Source: an uncultured Magnetospirillum sp. (lineage in GTDB: Bacteria; Pseudomonadota; Alphaproteobacteria; Rhodospirillales; Magnetospirillaceae). Taken from it: a stretch of DNA of 64,000 nt. Location: the NCBI RefSeq assembly GCF_903853455.1, contig NZ_CAINTR010000214.1, positions 1 through 64,000 on the forward strand, read 5' to 3'. The notes below the pieces were generated by a model. It saw only the letters and a program-made list of their open reading frames with translations. It ran no database searches and was not told the origin of the DNA. The position numbers and the translations under genes were made by a program. Positions 55,247-64,000 of the stretch are shown here, piece by piece (the first letter of the stretch is position 1; the number at the start of each line of letters is the position of its first letter).

Positions 55247-55912
55247 TCACCCTTCCGCGTACCAGCGGATGAAGAAGGTGTCGTCGCCCTCGTCCCTCAG
55301 GCCCATGGTGGGAGCGCCGGACGCGTCGATCAGGCCCATCTGGCGCAGCCAGCGCACCACCTTGCGGAAATGGGCGAGGTTGTGGAGGCTGCTGCCCCCT
55401 TCCATCCAGTTCTGCTCCAGGAAGGCCAGCACCGCCGGCTGCCCCAACTCGGCCTCCCACAGGATGCCCAGCAGCGAGCACAGCCCCTCCTCCACGTCGC
55501 GCTCGGGCAGGAACAACGACTGCACCGCGTCGGCCTCGGCCTTGCGGCCGCTTTCGGGACCGGCGCCCAGGCCGAAATCCAGCACGGCCCGGCGCTCGGG
55601 CGAGGCCAGCTGGTAATGGGCCACCTCGTGAATCAGTACGCTGGGCTCCAGCCGGATCGCCACCGCGCGGCCGTCCCAGGTGAAATGCTCCTGCGGTGAC
55701 AGGTCGAGGATTTCGAAGCCGAACCGGCGGCACAGCTCCACCGCCTGAGCGTGGTGCGCCGGGTCCTCCGACAGGCTCATCAGATCGCCGTCCGGCACCA
55801 GGGCGGTCACCCGGCGGAACACGGCGCGGGCCAGCGGGTCGGCCGCCAGCGCCTGATCGAACTCGGCGCGCAGCCCCGCCAGGATGGAATGGTCGACAGG
55901 TGTCAGGATCAT
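55247..55912 (-). CDS. HExxH protein resembling elongation factor P hydroxylase (EpmC)
   Basis: The product has 221 residues. The core IHEVAHYQLASPERRAVLDFG followed by GPESGR closely parallels the E. coli EpmC (YfcM) core, as I recall it, of IHE(I)(S)H ... RR..VDFG ... PDGR. Here H95-E96-xx-H99 would bind metal. EpmC hydroxylates the modified lysine of EF-P after EpmA and EpmB have acted. The N-terminal 80 residues and the C-terminus differ from YfcM, so the match rests on one 35-residue block. A zinc-peptidase-like protein is the alternative. The presence of efp and an EpmB-like gene in the window supports the EpmC reading. No Shine-Dalgarno is visible before the ATG. Confidence 0.6.
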   Translation of the reverse strand: MILTPVDHSILAGLRAEFDQALAADPLARAVFRRVTALVPDGDLMSLSEDPAHHAQAVELCRRFGFEILDLSPQEHFTWDGRAVAIRLEPSVLIHEVAHYQLASPERRAVLDFGLGAGPESGRKAEADAVQSLFLPERDVEEGLCSLLGILWEAELGQPAVLAFLEQNWMEGGSSLHNLAHFRKVVRWLRQMGLIDASGAPTMGLRDEGDDTFFIRWYAEG

Positions 55913-55954
55913 GGTCGGGAGTTGTAGCGCAAGCCTCCCCCCGCTGCCAAGTCC

Positions 55955-58195
55955 CTAGCCCACCGCCTCGTCCGCCATCAGGTCGATGACGGCGCCGTCG
56001 TCGGAGATCGCCAGGGCGAACCGCGCGGCCAGGGCATCCTTCGCCGCGCCCCAGGCCTCGGCCAGTCCTTCGATCCGCCGCCGCGCATCCTCGATCCGCG
56101 ACGTCTTGGCCGCCGCCTCGATATCCGAGGCCAGCGCCGCCAGGGACAGACAGCCGGCCGATCCCGCCATTCCCTTGAGGTCGTGGGCCAGTTCCCGGAC
56201 CAGGACGGGGTCGTCCTGGGATTGGCGCAAACCGTTGCAGACCTGACCGGCCTGGGTCGCGAACACCTGGATCAGGTCGACCAGCCCGTCGCGCCCGAGG
56301 AAGTCCGCCACTTCGTCAAGGGCGAAGCCGGCGGCGGCCGGCTCGGCGGCCGCTGGCACCTCGGCCCCCAGCACCCGCGCCATGGCGGCGAACAACACGT
56401 CGGGATCGACCGGCTTGGCCACATGGGCGTCCATGCCGGCGGCGATACAGCGGTCGCCGTCGCGGCGCATGGCGTTGGCCGTCAGGGCGATGATCGGCAC
56501 CTTTCCCTCGGGCGACGGCAGGGCGCGGATCCGCCGCGCCGCTTCCAGGCCGTCCATCTCCGGCATCTGCATGTCCATCAGGACGAGGTCGAACCCGCCG
56601 CGGCCGGCAAACTCCACCGCCTCGATACCGTTATGGGCGATGGTCACCCGGTGGCCGTCCCTGCCGAGGAAGCCGAGGGCGACCTTCTGGTTGACCAGAT
56701 TGTCCTCGGCCAGCAAAACCGCCAGTCGCGGCAGACAAACCGAGGACCGTGGCCGCCCCGGCTCCACCGCCGGCTCCTCGGCGGCGGCGAAGGGCAGACG
56801 GAACCAGAAGGTGCTGCCGGCGCCGGCAGCACTCTCGACGCCGATCACGCCCCCTTGGGCCTCGACCAGCTTCTTGCAGATGGCAAGCCCGAGGCCGGTG
56901 CCGCCGAAGCGCCGGCTGATGGAGGCGTCAGCCTGGCTGAAGACCTGGAACAGACGGTGCTTGTGTTCGTCGTCCATGCCGATGCCGGTGTCGGCGATGG
57001 AGACCGCGATGTCGCCCGGAGTGGACGCGGGCTCGACCCGAACCACGACGCCGCCGGTTCCGGTGAACTTCACCGCGTTGCCGATCAGATTGAGCAGAAT
57101 CTGACGCAGCCGCGAGGCGTCGCCCTTCACCCAGATGGGCAGGTCGGGGGAAATCTCCACGTCCAGGAACAATCCCTTTTCATCCGCCCGCGTCTTCAGC
57201 AAGGCGACGACGCCGCCCACCGCATGGCGCAGATGGAAGGGGGCGGCCTCGAAATCCAACTGCCCGGACTCAAGCTTCGAGATGTCGAGGATGTCGTCGA
57301 GGATGATCAGCAGCGCCTCGGCGGAATGGTGCACCATCTCCAGCCGCTCGCGATCCTCCGACGCCATCGGACGATCCAGCAGCAGCCGGGACAGGCCCAG
57401 GATGCCGTTCATGGGCGTGCGGATTTCATGGCTCATCACCGCCAGGAAGCGGGCCTTGGCCACCACCCCCGCCTCGGCGGCCTCCTTGGCCTCCAGCAGA
57501 GCCTGATTGGCCTGGCGCTCGCGCTCCATGCGCAGATAGTCCTCGCGGCGCAAACGGCCATTCTGACTGCGCGCGACGCCCCCGACCCCGAAGGCGATGA
57601 CGGTCATCAGGACGATGGCGGCCAGATCGCTCGGCGTCTCGGGCACCGGACGCAGGATGCCCCAGAACACCAGGCTGATCCCCGGCGCGAAGGCGCACAG
57701 CACCGCCACCCGCCGGAAGGAGCCGGGAAGATTGAGGAACAGCGTCATGGCGATCAGCGGAAAGAACATCCCGCCATGGCGCTCCAGCAGCGGATGATTG
57801 AAGACCAGCGCATTCAGGCTGAAGAAGACATATTGGTGGATGTGGGTGACCAGAACCACCTTGGATGTGGTCGTCGCCATCGACAACACCAGCAGGGTCG
57901 CGATCATGATGGCGGCGATCAGCACCCGATCAGCCAGGAACAGCGCCAGACGCTCCCCGGACATCATCACGATGTCCATGGGAATGAAGGCGATGCAGGT
58001 GATCGACGTGGCGATGATGCAGAGGCGGGCGCCGTCGAAATTCGGCTTATAGCTGGCGCTTAAAAACAGCTTCTCGCATTCGCTTGAAGCGAATTCGCCG
58101 AAAAGCGTTGTTTTTGTCGAAAGTCCATCCATGCCATGCGCCATCTTACCGTGGCTGCCACCACACCATGGGTGATCCACCCACCGTGTCCCCAT
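55955..58195 (-). CDS. hybrid sensor histidine kinase with receiver and Hpt domains
   Basis: The product has 746 residues. Order: about six N-terminal TM helices (LCIIATSITCIAFIPMDIVMM, VLIAAIMIATLLVLSMA, FFPLIAMTLFLNLPG, AAIVLMTVIAFGVGGVA); coiled linker; HisKA with MSHEIRTPMNG; HATPase with NLIGNAVKF, ADTGIGM and GGTGLGLAICKKL; a receiver domain (LLAEDNLVNQK, phospho-Asp in LVLMDMQMPEMDG, Lys in AKPV); and a C-terminal Hpt domain with phospho-His in LAHDLKGMAGSAG. This is a complete four-step phosphorelay module in one chain. The start is uncertain: ATGs at 58195, 58144 and 58132 all lack good ribosome binding sites. The signal is unknown; a membrane-embedded sensor is likely. Confidence 0.9.
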   Translation of the reverse strand: MGTRWVDHPWCGGSHGKMAHGMDGLSTKTTLFGEFASSECEKLFLSASYKPNFDGARLCIIATSITCIAFIPMDIVMMSGERLALFLADRVLIAAIMIATLLVLSMATTTSKVVLVTHIHQYVFFSLNALVFNHPLLERHGGMFFPLIAMTLFLNLPGSFRRVAVLCAFAPGISLVFWGILRPVPETPSDLAAIVLMTVIAFGVGGVARSQNGRLRREDYLRMERERQANQALLEAKEAAEAGVVAKARFLAVMSHEIRTPMNGILGLSRLLLDRPMASEDRERLEMVHHSAEALLIILDDILDISKLESGQLDFEAAPFHLRHAVGGVVALLKTRADEKGLFLDVEISPDLPIWVKGDASRLRQILLNLIGNAVKFTGTGGVVVRVEPASTPGDIAVSIADTGIGMDDEHKHRLFQVFSQADASISRRFGGTGLGLAICKKLVEAQGGVIGVESAAGAGSTFWFRLPFAAAEEPAVEPGRPRSSVCLPRLAVLLAEDNLVNQKVALGFLGRDGHRVTIAHNGIEAVEFAGRGGFDLVLMDMQMPEMDGLEAARRIRALPSPEGKVPIIALTANAMRRDGDRCIAAGMDAHVAKPVDPDVLFAAMARVLGAEVPAAAEPAAAGFALDEVADFLGRDGLVDLIQVFATQAGQVCNGLRQSQDDPVLVRELAHDLKGMAGSAGCLSLAALASDIEAAAKTSRIEDARRRIEGLAEAWGAAKDALAARFALAISDDGAVIDLMADEAVG

Positions 58196-58272
58196 GGAGG
58201 AACTTTAGTCACTTGATACGGCTCCGCAACCAAAATCGTATCGCGATGCGACCGGTGTTCGCGTAACTGGGG

Positions 58273-59991
58273 TCAAGACCCTACCCCGCCCTGACGAACG
58301 CTGTCGCGAACCACTCGCACCAGAACCTGTTGCAACGTGGCGATGGACGCCGACACCTCACCCGCCATCTCGCGCACCAGGGCGGCATGCTCGCCGGTCT
58401 GGGAAGCCTCCTGGGACACGTCGCCGATACTGGCAGAGACTTCCTGGGCGGCGGCGGTGGTCTGACTGATGTTGCGGGCGATTTCCTGGGTGGCTTCGCC
58501 CTGCTGGTGGACCGCGCCGGCGATGGCCTCGCTGATCTGTTCGATCTGGGTGATGGCGCCGATCACGTCCTTGACCGCCGCCACGGTGCTGTCGGTGACG
58601 GCGCGGATTTCGGCGATCTGGCGGTTGATCTCCTCGGTGGACTTCGAGGTCTGGTTGGCGAGGTTCTTGACCTCGCCCGCCACCACGGCGAAGCCCTTGC
58701 CGGCCTCGCCGGCCCGCGCCGCCTCGATGGTGGCGTTGAGGGCGAGAAGGTTGGTCTGCGATGCGATGTCGTTGATCAGGCTGGCGACGTCGCCGATACG
58801 GGCCACCGCCTGGGTCAGCTCGGCCATGGTGGCCTGGGCGCGGCCGGCGGTGGTTACCGCCTGACGGGTGATGTCGGCGGAATGGCCGACCTGATCGCGG
58901 ATCTGGCCGATGGAGGAGGTCAGCTCCTCGGCGGCGGCGGCTACGGTCTGGGCATTGGACAGCGACTGCTCGGCGGCGGCGGCGACACTTTGCGCCTTGG
59001 CATCCACCCGCCGGGCCGAAACCTCCATCTCGTCGGCGCGGCCGGCGACGGCGCGGGTACGTTCCGTAACAGCGCCCACCGCCGTTTCGGCCTCGTGCTC
59101 CACCGTTTCCGCCATGGCTTCCAGTGCCTGATGCTTGGCCAGTTCGGCGGTGGCGGCCATGCGGGTCTGTTCCGCCCGCAGGCGTTCAGCCTCGATGGCG
59201 TTCTCCTTGAACACTTTCAAGGCCCGAGCCATGGAACCCACCTCGTCCTTGGCCTCGGTGCCGTCCACCGCGCTGTCGAGCTGGCCCTTGGAGATGGCGC
59301 GCATGGCCTGGATCAGATGCCCCAGCGGACCGGTGATGCTGCGCCCCACCAACAGGGAAAGCGACAGGAACACCGCCATCAGGACGGCGGTGACGATCCA
59401 GAAGCGGCGGGAGGCGGCGTCGGCGGCGGCGCGGGTGGACTCGGCCGCTTGGCCGGCGGCGGTGTCGATCAGCGTCTGCGCCGCGTCGATCTTGGCCGAC
59501 ATCTCGGCGAACTGCTTGTCCACATGGCTCATCAGCGGAATGGCGATCAGCCGGTCCGACTGCGCCATGTCGTTCATCTGGGCCACCGCCTTGGCATAGG
59601 CGGCGAGGCGGCCCTGGATGTCGGCCATGGCGGCGGTGACCTCCGGCTCGGATTTGAGCTTCTCCACCAGCCCGCCGGCCTTGGCGAGATTGCCGGCGAT
59701 GGACTTGCGCATGCCCTCCAGCTTGGCCTCCGAGGTGCCGGAATCCACCAGGGCCAGATGCCGCGAAACGTCGGAGTGGGTTTGATAGATGGTGGCGATC
59801 AAATCGTCCACCTGGCTTCGCCGTTCGGCGGCCTGGACGTGAATGGTGTCGATGGCGGACAGGGCCGTTCCGGCCTGCATGTCCGCCATCACCAGCAGGA
59901 ACGCGGTGAGCGCCAGGACGATGAATGGCGCCACCGTGATGCGGGCGGCGAGCGACGTATGACGCAACAGGGCGATTGGACGCTCGAACAT
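58273..59991 (-). CDS. methyl-accepting chemotaxis protein
   Basis: The product has 572 residues. Order: TM1 ([17 protein letters not shown]), a periplasmic helical domain of about 155 residues that looks like a four-helix bundle, TM2 ([22 protein letters not shown]), HAMP (about 219-272) and the methyl-accepting signalling domain. The highly conserved hairpin tip reads [20 protein letters not shown]. No C-terminal CheR/CheB-binding pentapeptide of the NWxxF type is seen. It lies 24 bases after the small Cache-protein gene and is almost certainly co-transcribed with it, suggesting the Cache protein feeds signals to this receptor. Confidence 0.93.
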   Translation of the reverse strand: MFERPIALLRHTSLAARITVAPFIVLALTAFLLVMADMQAGTALSAIDTIHVQAAERRSQVDDLIATIYQTHSDVSRHLALVDSGTSEAKLEGMRKSIAGNLAKAGGLVEKLKSEPEVTAAMADIQGRLAAYAKAVAQMNDMAQSDRLIAIPLMSHVDKQFAEMSAKIDAAQTLIDTAAGQAAESTRAAADAASRRFWIVTAVLMAVFLSLSLLVGRSITGPLGHLIQAMRAISKGQLDSAVDGTEAKDEVGSMARALKVFKENAIEAERLRAEQTRMAATAELAKHQALEAMAETVEHEAETAVGAVTERTRAVAGRADEMEVSARRVDAKAQSVAAAAEQSLSNAQTVAAAAEELTSSIGQIRDQVGHSADITRQAVTTAGRAQATMAELTQAVARIGDVASLINDIASQTNLLALNATIEAARAGEAGKGFAVVAGEVKNLANQTSKSTEEINRQIAEIRAVTDSTVAAVKDVIGAITQIEQISEAIAGAVHQQGEATQEIARNISQTTAAAQEVSASIGDVSQEASQTGEHAALVREMAGEVSASIATLQQVLVRVVRDSVRQGGVGS

Positions 59992-60015
59992 GCCCGCCTC
60001 CTCTTCTTTGCAGGT

Positions 60016-60477
60016 TTACTTATAGATGCCGGAATAGACGATCAGGTCCTTGCCCGGCACCTTCTTCACGTAGGTGATCTTGGGCTGGATGGTGTTGGTG
60101 GCCGGGTTCTTCCAGCGGTATTCGGTCCAGCCTTCGCCCTTGAGGCCGGTGGCGAGGATGTCCTTGCCCAGTTCCTTGCCGTCCTCGTCGATGAAGTTCA
60201 GCACGCTCTTGCCCTTGTTCTCGGGCTTGGGCGGGAACACGACCCAGGTGCCCTGGGTGTCGATGACGTTGATGTAGACCTCTCCGAACTTGAACTCGCC
60301 CTCGGTGGTGAAGGCCTTGGCGGCCTCGTCGATCCCCTTGGCGGCGACGAACTCGGCGGCCTTGACGGTGATGGCCTTGACCTCGTCCTGGGTCGGCTTC
60401 TTGGCCTGGGCGTTGACGATGGTCGTCGCGGCCATCAGGGACAGCACGGCGAGCATGGCGATACGCAGCAATTTCAT
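60016..60477 (-). CDS. stand-alone periplasmic single-Cache protein
   Basis: From the ATG at 60477 (strong GAGGGGAAGAG upstream) it has 153 residues. A signal peptide (LLRIAMLAVLSLMAATTIVNAQA) is followed by one small ligand-binding domain of the single-Cache type: EFKFGEVYINVIDTQGTWV, NKGKSVLNFIDEDGKEL, GWTEYRWKNP, and the closing KKVPGKDLIVYSGIYK. Domains of this type are usually built into chemoreceptors or kinases; here one is secreted free. It is the first gene of an operon with the chemoreceptor. It probably acts as a soluble sensor or binding protein; the ligand is unknown. Confidence 0.82.
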   Translation of the reverse strand: MKLLRIAMLAVLSLMAATTIVNAQAKKPTQDEVKAITVKAAEFVAAKGIDEAAKAFTTEGEFKFGEVYINVIDTQGTWVVFPPKPENKGKSVLNFIDEDGKELGKDILATGLKGEGWTEYRWKNPATNTIQPKITYVKKVPGKDLIVYSGIYK

Positions 60478-60651
60478 GGACTCTTCCCCTCTTTGCGGAC
60501 GATGCACGGGCGGGAAGCGACGCCCCCGCCGTTCGGCCCCTTCCCCGGGCCAGCCCCCGCCTGAGGCGAAGACCGTTGGATCATATTGCACCGCAGTATG
60601 TATGGGTAGTCATATTACAATTGGTCGAATGAAGCATTTTCGGCGCCGCCC

Positions 60652-60681
60652 TTGACCTCGGCGAGCCCGCCGGGCTAAACG
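60652..60681 (+). promoter_or_regulatory. possible sigma-70 promoter of murA
   Basis: TTGACC (60652) and TAAACG (60676) are separated by 18 bases. The -10 match is weak. It lies 29 bases before the murA ATG. Confidence 0.4.
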
Positions 60682-60709
60682 GAGCATCCATTCTTCAAGG
60701 ACATCGCAT

Positions 60710-62008
<1,299 letters not shown>

Positions 62009-62011
62009 GTT

Positions 62012-62038
62012 GGAGCGTGGGCGTCCCGCCCGCGCTCC
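62012..62038. terminator. hairpin between convergent murA and the membrane-protein gene
   Basis: GGAGCGTGGGCG and CGCCCGCGCTCC form a 12-bp stem (one G-T pair) around a TCC loop, four bases past the murA stop. There is no clear T-tract on either side, so it may be a transcript-end stabiliser or a weak terminator. Confidence 0.5.
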
Positions 62039-62044
62039 GATACC

Positions 62045-64000
62045 CTATACCACCTTCACCACCATCGCCCACAGCTTGGCCACCACGCCCACCTTCCACA
62101 GCAGCGCCACCACGCCCACCGCCACCGCGACGGTGACGGCCAGCCGCCACGGCGGCTGCTTCTGGGCGTAGGGGTCCTTCAGCGAGCGCACCGCCCCTTC
62201 CGGCAGCTTGGCCAGATGGGTGAGCGCGGTGCCGAACGGAATGTTGATGCGGGCATGGGTGTTCACCGCCCAGCCGTTGGCGTCGAGAATCGGCCCCAGG
62301 TTGCGCTGATGCAGCTTGAACGCCGCGATCACCATGGACGGCCCCGACACCGCCAGCAACCCGCCGACCAGCGCCAGCGGAATCTGCCACCACGGCAGCG
62401 ACAGGAAGCCGGTCACCACCGAGGCGATGGCGGTGCCGATGGCGCCGATGGCCAGCCCCATGGCGGCGAAGATGCCGGCGAAACGGCCGGCGTCGAACGG
62501 TTGCGCGGCGGCGGAAGCGGCATGAACCGGAGCGGGTGAGGGCGCGGGGGCGCCGACCGTCCGCGCCGGAACCGGAACGGGCGCCGCCGGAACCGGTGGA
62601 GCCGGCGGCGCGGCGGCGCGGGCGGCAGCCATCTTCTCCACCTGCTGGCCGACCAGCTTGCCCAGCTTCTTGTAGGGTGACCAGAACGACTGGCGGATGC
62701 TGATGGGGTGGTCGATGATGCGGACCACGTTGGCGTCCCAATCGCCGCCCCGGCGGTCGTAGAACACCCCGTTGCGCCCCACGATCAACTGGTCGGAATC
62801 ACCGGCGGTGACCGCGGCGGCGACATACATCTTCTCGTTGCCGTCGCCGCCCCGGCGGATGCATTCGCAATAGACAAGGTAGATGCGGCTGAGGGTGGCG
62901 ATGGGGGCGTGCTTGTCGGGGTCCTCCACCTTGACGCACAGCTCGCAGGAGCGGCCGTCCAGGAACAGGGTTCCGGCCTGGAACACCGCCCGGTGCTTGC
63001 GGGTGTAGAAATCGCGGAAGGCCACGAAATTGTTGAGCAGGACGATCAGGTCGCGGCAATAGCGCAGCAGCTTGTCCACCGAGGCCAGCGCCTCGGCCTC
63101 CGCCTCCAACGCCAGATCCTGGGCGATCAGGTCCTCGATGGCGGCGCGGGCGCCCGAGGCCAGGATTTCCCGGATGCGGCCGACGCCGAGACCGCCCACC
63201 GCACCCTCGGGCTTCTCCGCCTGCCAGGCGGTCCAGGCGGCGAAGCGGGCCTTGATCGCGGCCCAGTCCTCGCCGGTGAGGGCGGCGCGCTCCCCCAGCA
63301 GCGGCGCCACCACCTCGGCCCGCAGGCGGGCGATGGCGTCGGCCCAGGTCGGGTTGAGGCCAAGCCCCAGCGGCAGCGACGCCCCGGCGGCGACGGCGGC
63401 CAGGGGGAACCCGGTCAACCCCTCGTCGGTGTTGGACAGCAGCCGGCCGGCCAAGGCCACCCAATCCTCCTCGGACCGATTGAGCGGCCCGGTGGAGCGC
63501 GGGTCGAAGGCGGCGAGGGCACAGCGAGTAAACCAGTCGTCCACCTTGGCCGCCACATCCGCCACCAGTTGGGCGGCGCGGTCGCTGGCATCCCCCAGCA
63601 CCCGCAACTCCGGCTCGGTCTCGGCCCGGGCCGCCCAGGCGGCGAAAACCTCCGCCGCATCGAAGAAGGCCGCCACCTTTTCGGTGGAAACACCTTGGAG
63701 GCCGCTGCGGTCTTCCTCGCCGCCGACGCTGGCGATGATGTCCTCGATCACCGAGCGCAGGCCCGGATCATCGACGATGTCGGGCGGAACGATGCCATCG
63801 CCGTTGAAGTCGTTGGCGGCGAAGACCTGCTCGACCCCCGCCACCTCGGCCAGGGTGATGACCTCGGCCCCGGCCTTGCCGCTTTTGGCCAGGATGCGGC
63901 GCGCCGCCGCCAGCACCGCCCTGCCGTCATCCTTGGAATCGTCGATGGCGTCCAGCGGCAGGATATCCTCGTGCTTGAGCAGGATATCGGGCTGCTTCAG
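62045..64000 (-). CDS. large membrane protein of unknown function (5' end beyond the window)
   Basis: The reading frame is open to the right edge, so at least 651 residues are encoded and the true start is not in view. Near the visible N-terminus ANDFNGDGIVPPD resembles an EF-hand-like calcium loop. The middle is Ala/Glu/Asp-rich and helical. A segment with two cysteine pairs follows (RSCELCV and VYCECIRR, about 27 residues apart), which could bind a metal. Then comes a Pro/Ala linker, a hydrophobic region with two or three TM helices (GLAIGAIGTAIASVVTGFL, PLALVGGLLAVSGPSMVIA) and a last TM at the extreme C-terminus (VTVAVAVGVVALLWKVGVV). I recognise no family. It converges on murA. Confidence 0.75.
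   Translation of the reverse strand: MKQPDILLKHEDILPLDAIDDSKDDGRAVLAAARRILAKSGKAGAEVITLAEVAGVEQVFAANDFNGDGIVPPDIVDDPGLRSVIEDIIASVGGEEDRSGLQGVSTEKVAAFFDAAEVFAAWAARAETEPELRVLGDASDRAAQLVADVAAKVDDWFTRCALAAFDPRSTGPLNRSEEDWVALAGRLLSNTDEGLTGFPLAAVAAGASLPLGLGLNPTWADAIARLRAEVVAPLLGERAALTGEDWAAIKARFAAWTAWQAEKPEGAVGGLGVGRIREILASGARAAIEDLIAQDLALEAEAEALASVDKLLRYCRDLIVLLNNFVAFRDFYTRKHRAVFQAGTLFLDGRSCELCVKVEDPDKHAPIATLSRIYLVYCECIRRGGDGNEKMYVAAAVTAGDSDQLIVGRNGVFYDRRGGDWDANVVRIIDHPISIRQSFWSPYKKLGKLVGQQVEKMAAARAAAPPAPPVPAAPVPVPARTVGAPAPSPAPVHAASAAAQPFDAGRFAGIFAAMGLAIGAIGTAIASVVTGFLSLPWWQIPLALVGGLLAVSGPSMVIAAFKLHQRNLGPILDANGWAVNTHARINIPFGTALTHLAKLPEGAVRSLKDPYAQKQPPWRLAVTVAVAVGVVALLWKVGVVAKLWAMVVKVV

Overview
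The window is GC-rich, densely packed DNA that reads like an alphaproteobacterium of the Rhodospirillaceae/Magnetospirillum type. This is inferred from the gene mix: a single-chain NifJ-type pyruvate oxidoreductase, very large FecR/RTX/VCBS type I secreted proteins, abundant chemotaxis and Cache-domain signalling, PilZ and hemerythrin-like proteins. No rRNA, tRNA, insertion sequence, CRISPR array or magnetosome gene was recognised.

Layout. 1-2.4 kb: an AT-richer membrane-protein gene of unknown role, a degenerate hemerythrin and a PilZ protein. 2.4-25 kb: an outer-membrane barrel protein, then a giant secreted surface protein of about 6,835 residues, split into two open frames by one net extra base near 15,285. 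25-32 kb: a Cache/PAS histidine kinase and an RND efflux pair with a TetR-type operator. 32.5-36 kb: an ExbB/MotA-like plus MotB/OmpA-like motor pair and a proline/alanine-rich OmpA protein. 36-39 kb: suhB, efp, a SAM methyltransferase and an EpmB/KamA-type radical SAM aminomutase. 39.5-42.5 kb: a second Cache histidine kinase, a miniature flagellar-rod-like protein and a Ser/Thr kinase. 42.6-49.2 kb: a second RTX/VCBS protein whose leader carries a textbook intrinsic terminator. 49.9-55.9 kb: nifJ, a ccdAB toxin-antitoxin pair, a ketopantoate-reductase-type gene and an HExxH protein resembling EF-P hydroxylase (EpmC). 56-64 kb: a hybrid kinase with REC and Hpt domains, a chemoreceptor preceded by a free periplasmic Cache protein, murA, and a large membrane protein running off the right edge.

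Themes. Two very large type I secretion substrates account for about 27 kb; no ABC exporter, membrane fusion protein dedicated to type I secretion, or TolC is in view. Environmental sensing dominates the remainder (three histidine kinases, one chemoreceptor, PilZ, Ser/Thr kinase), with no stand-alone response regulator nearby. EF-P and two of its three known modification enzymes (EpmB-like and EpmC-like) lie in the window; EpmA does not.

The strongest items for follow-up are the frameshifted giant protein with two predicted seven-bladed propellers, the leader attenuator of the second adhesin, the EpmC-like protein, the motor pair without defence effectors, the miniature rod-like protein, and the Cache-protein/chemoreceptor pair. 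Start codons were re-chosen where a ribosome binding site or signal peptide supported a shorter form; these choices are stated in the entries.
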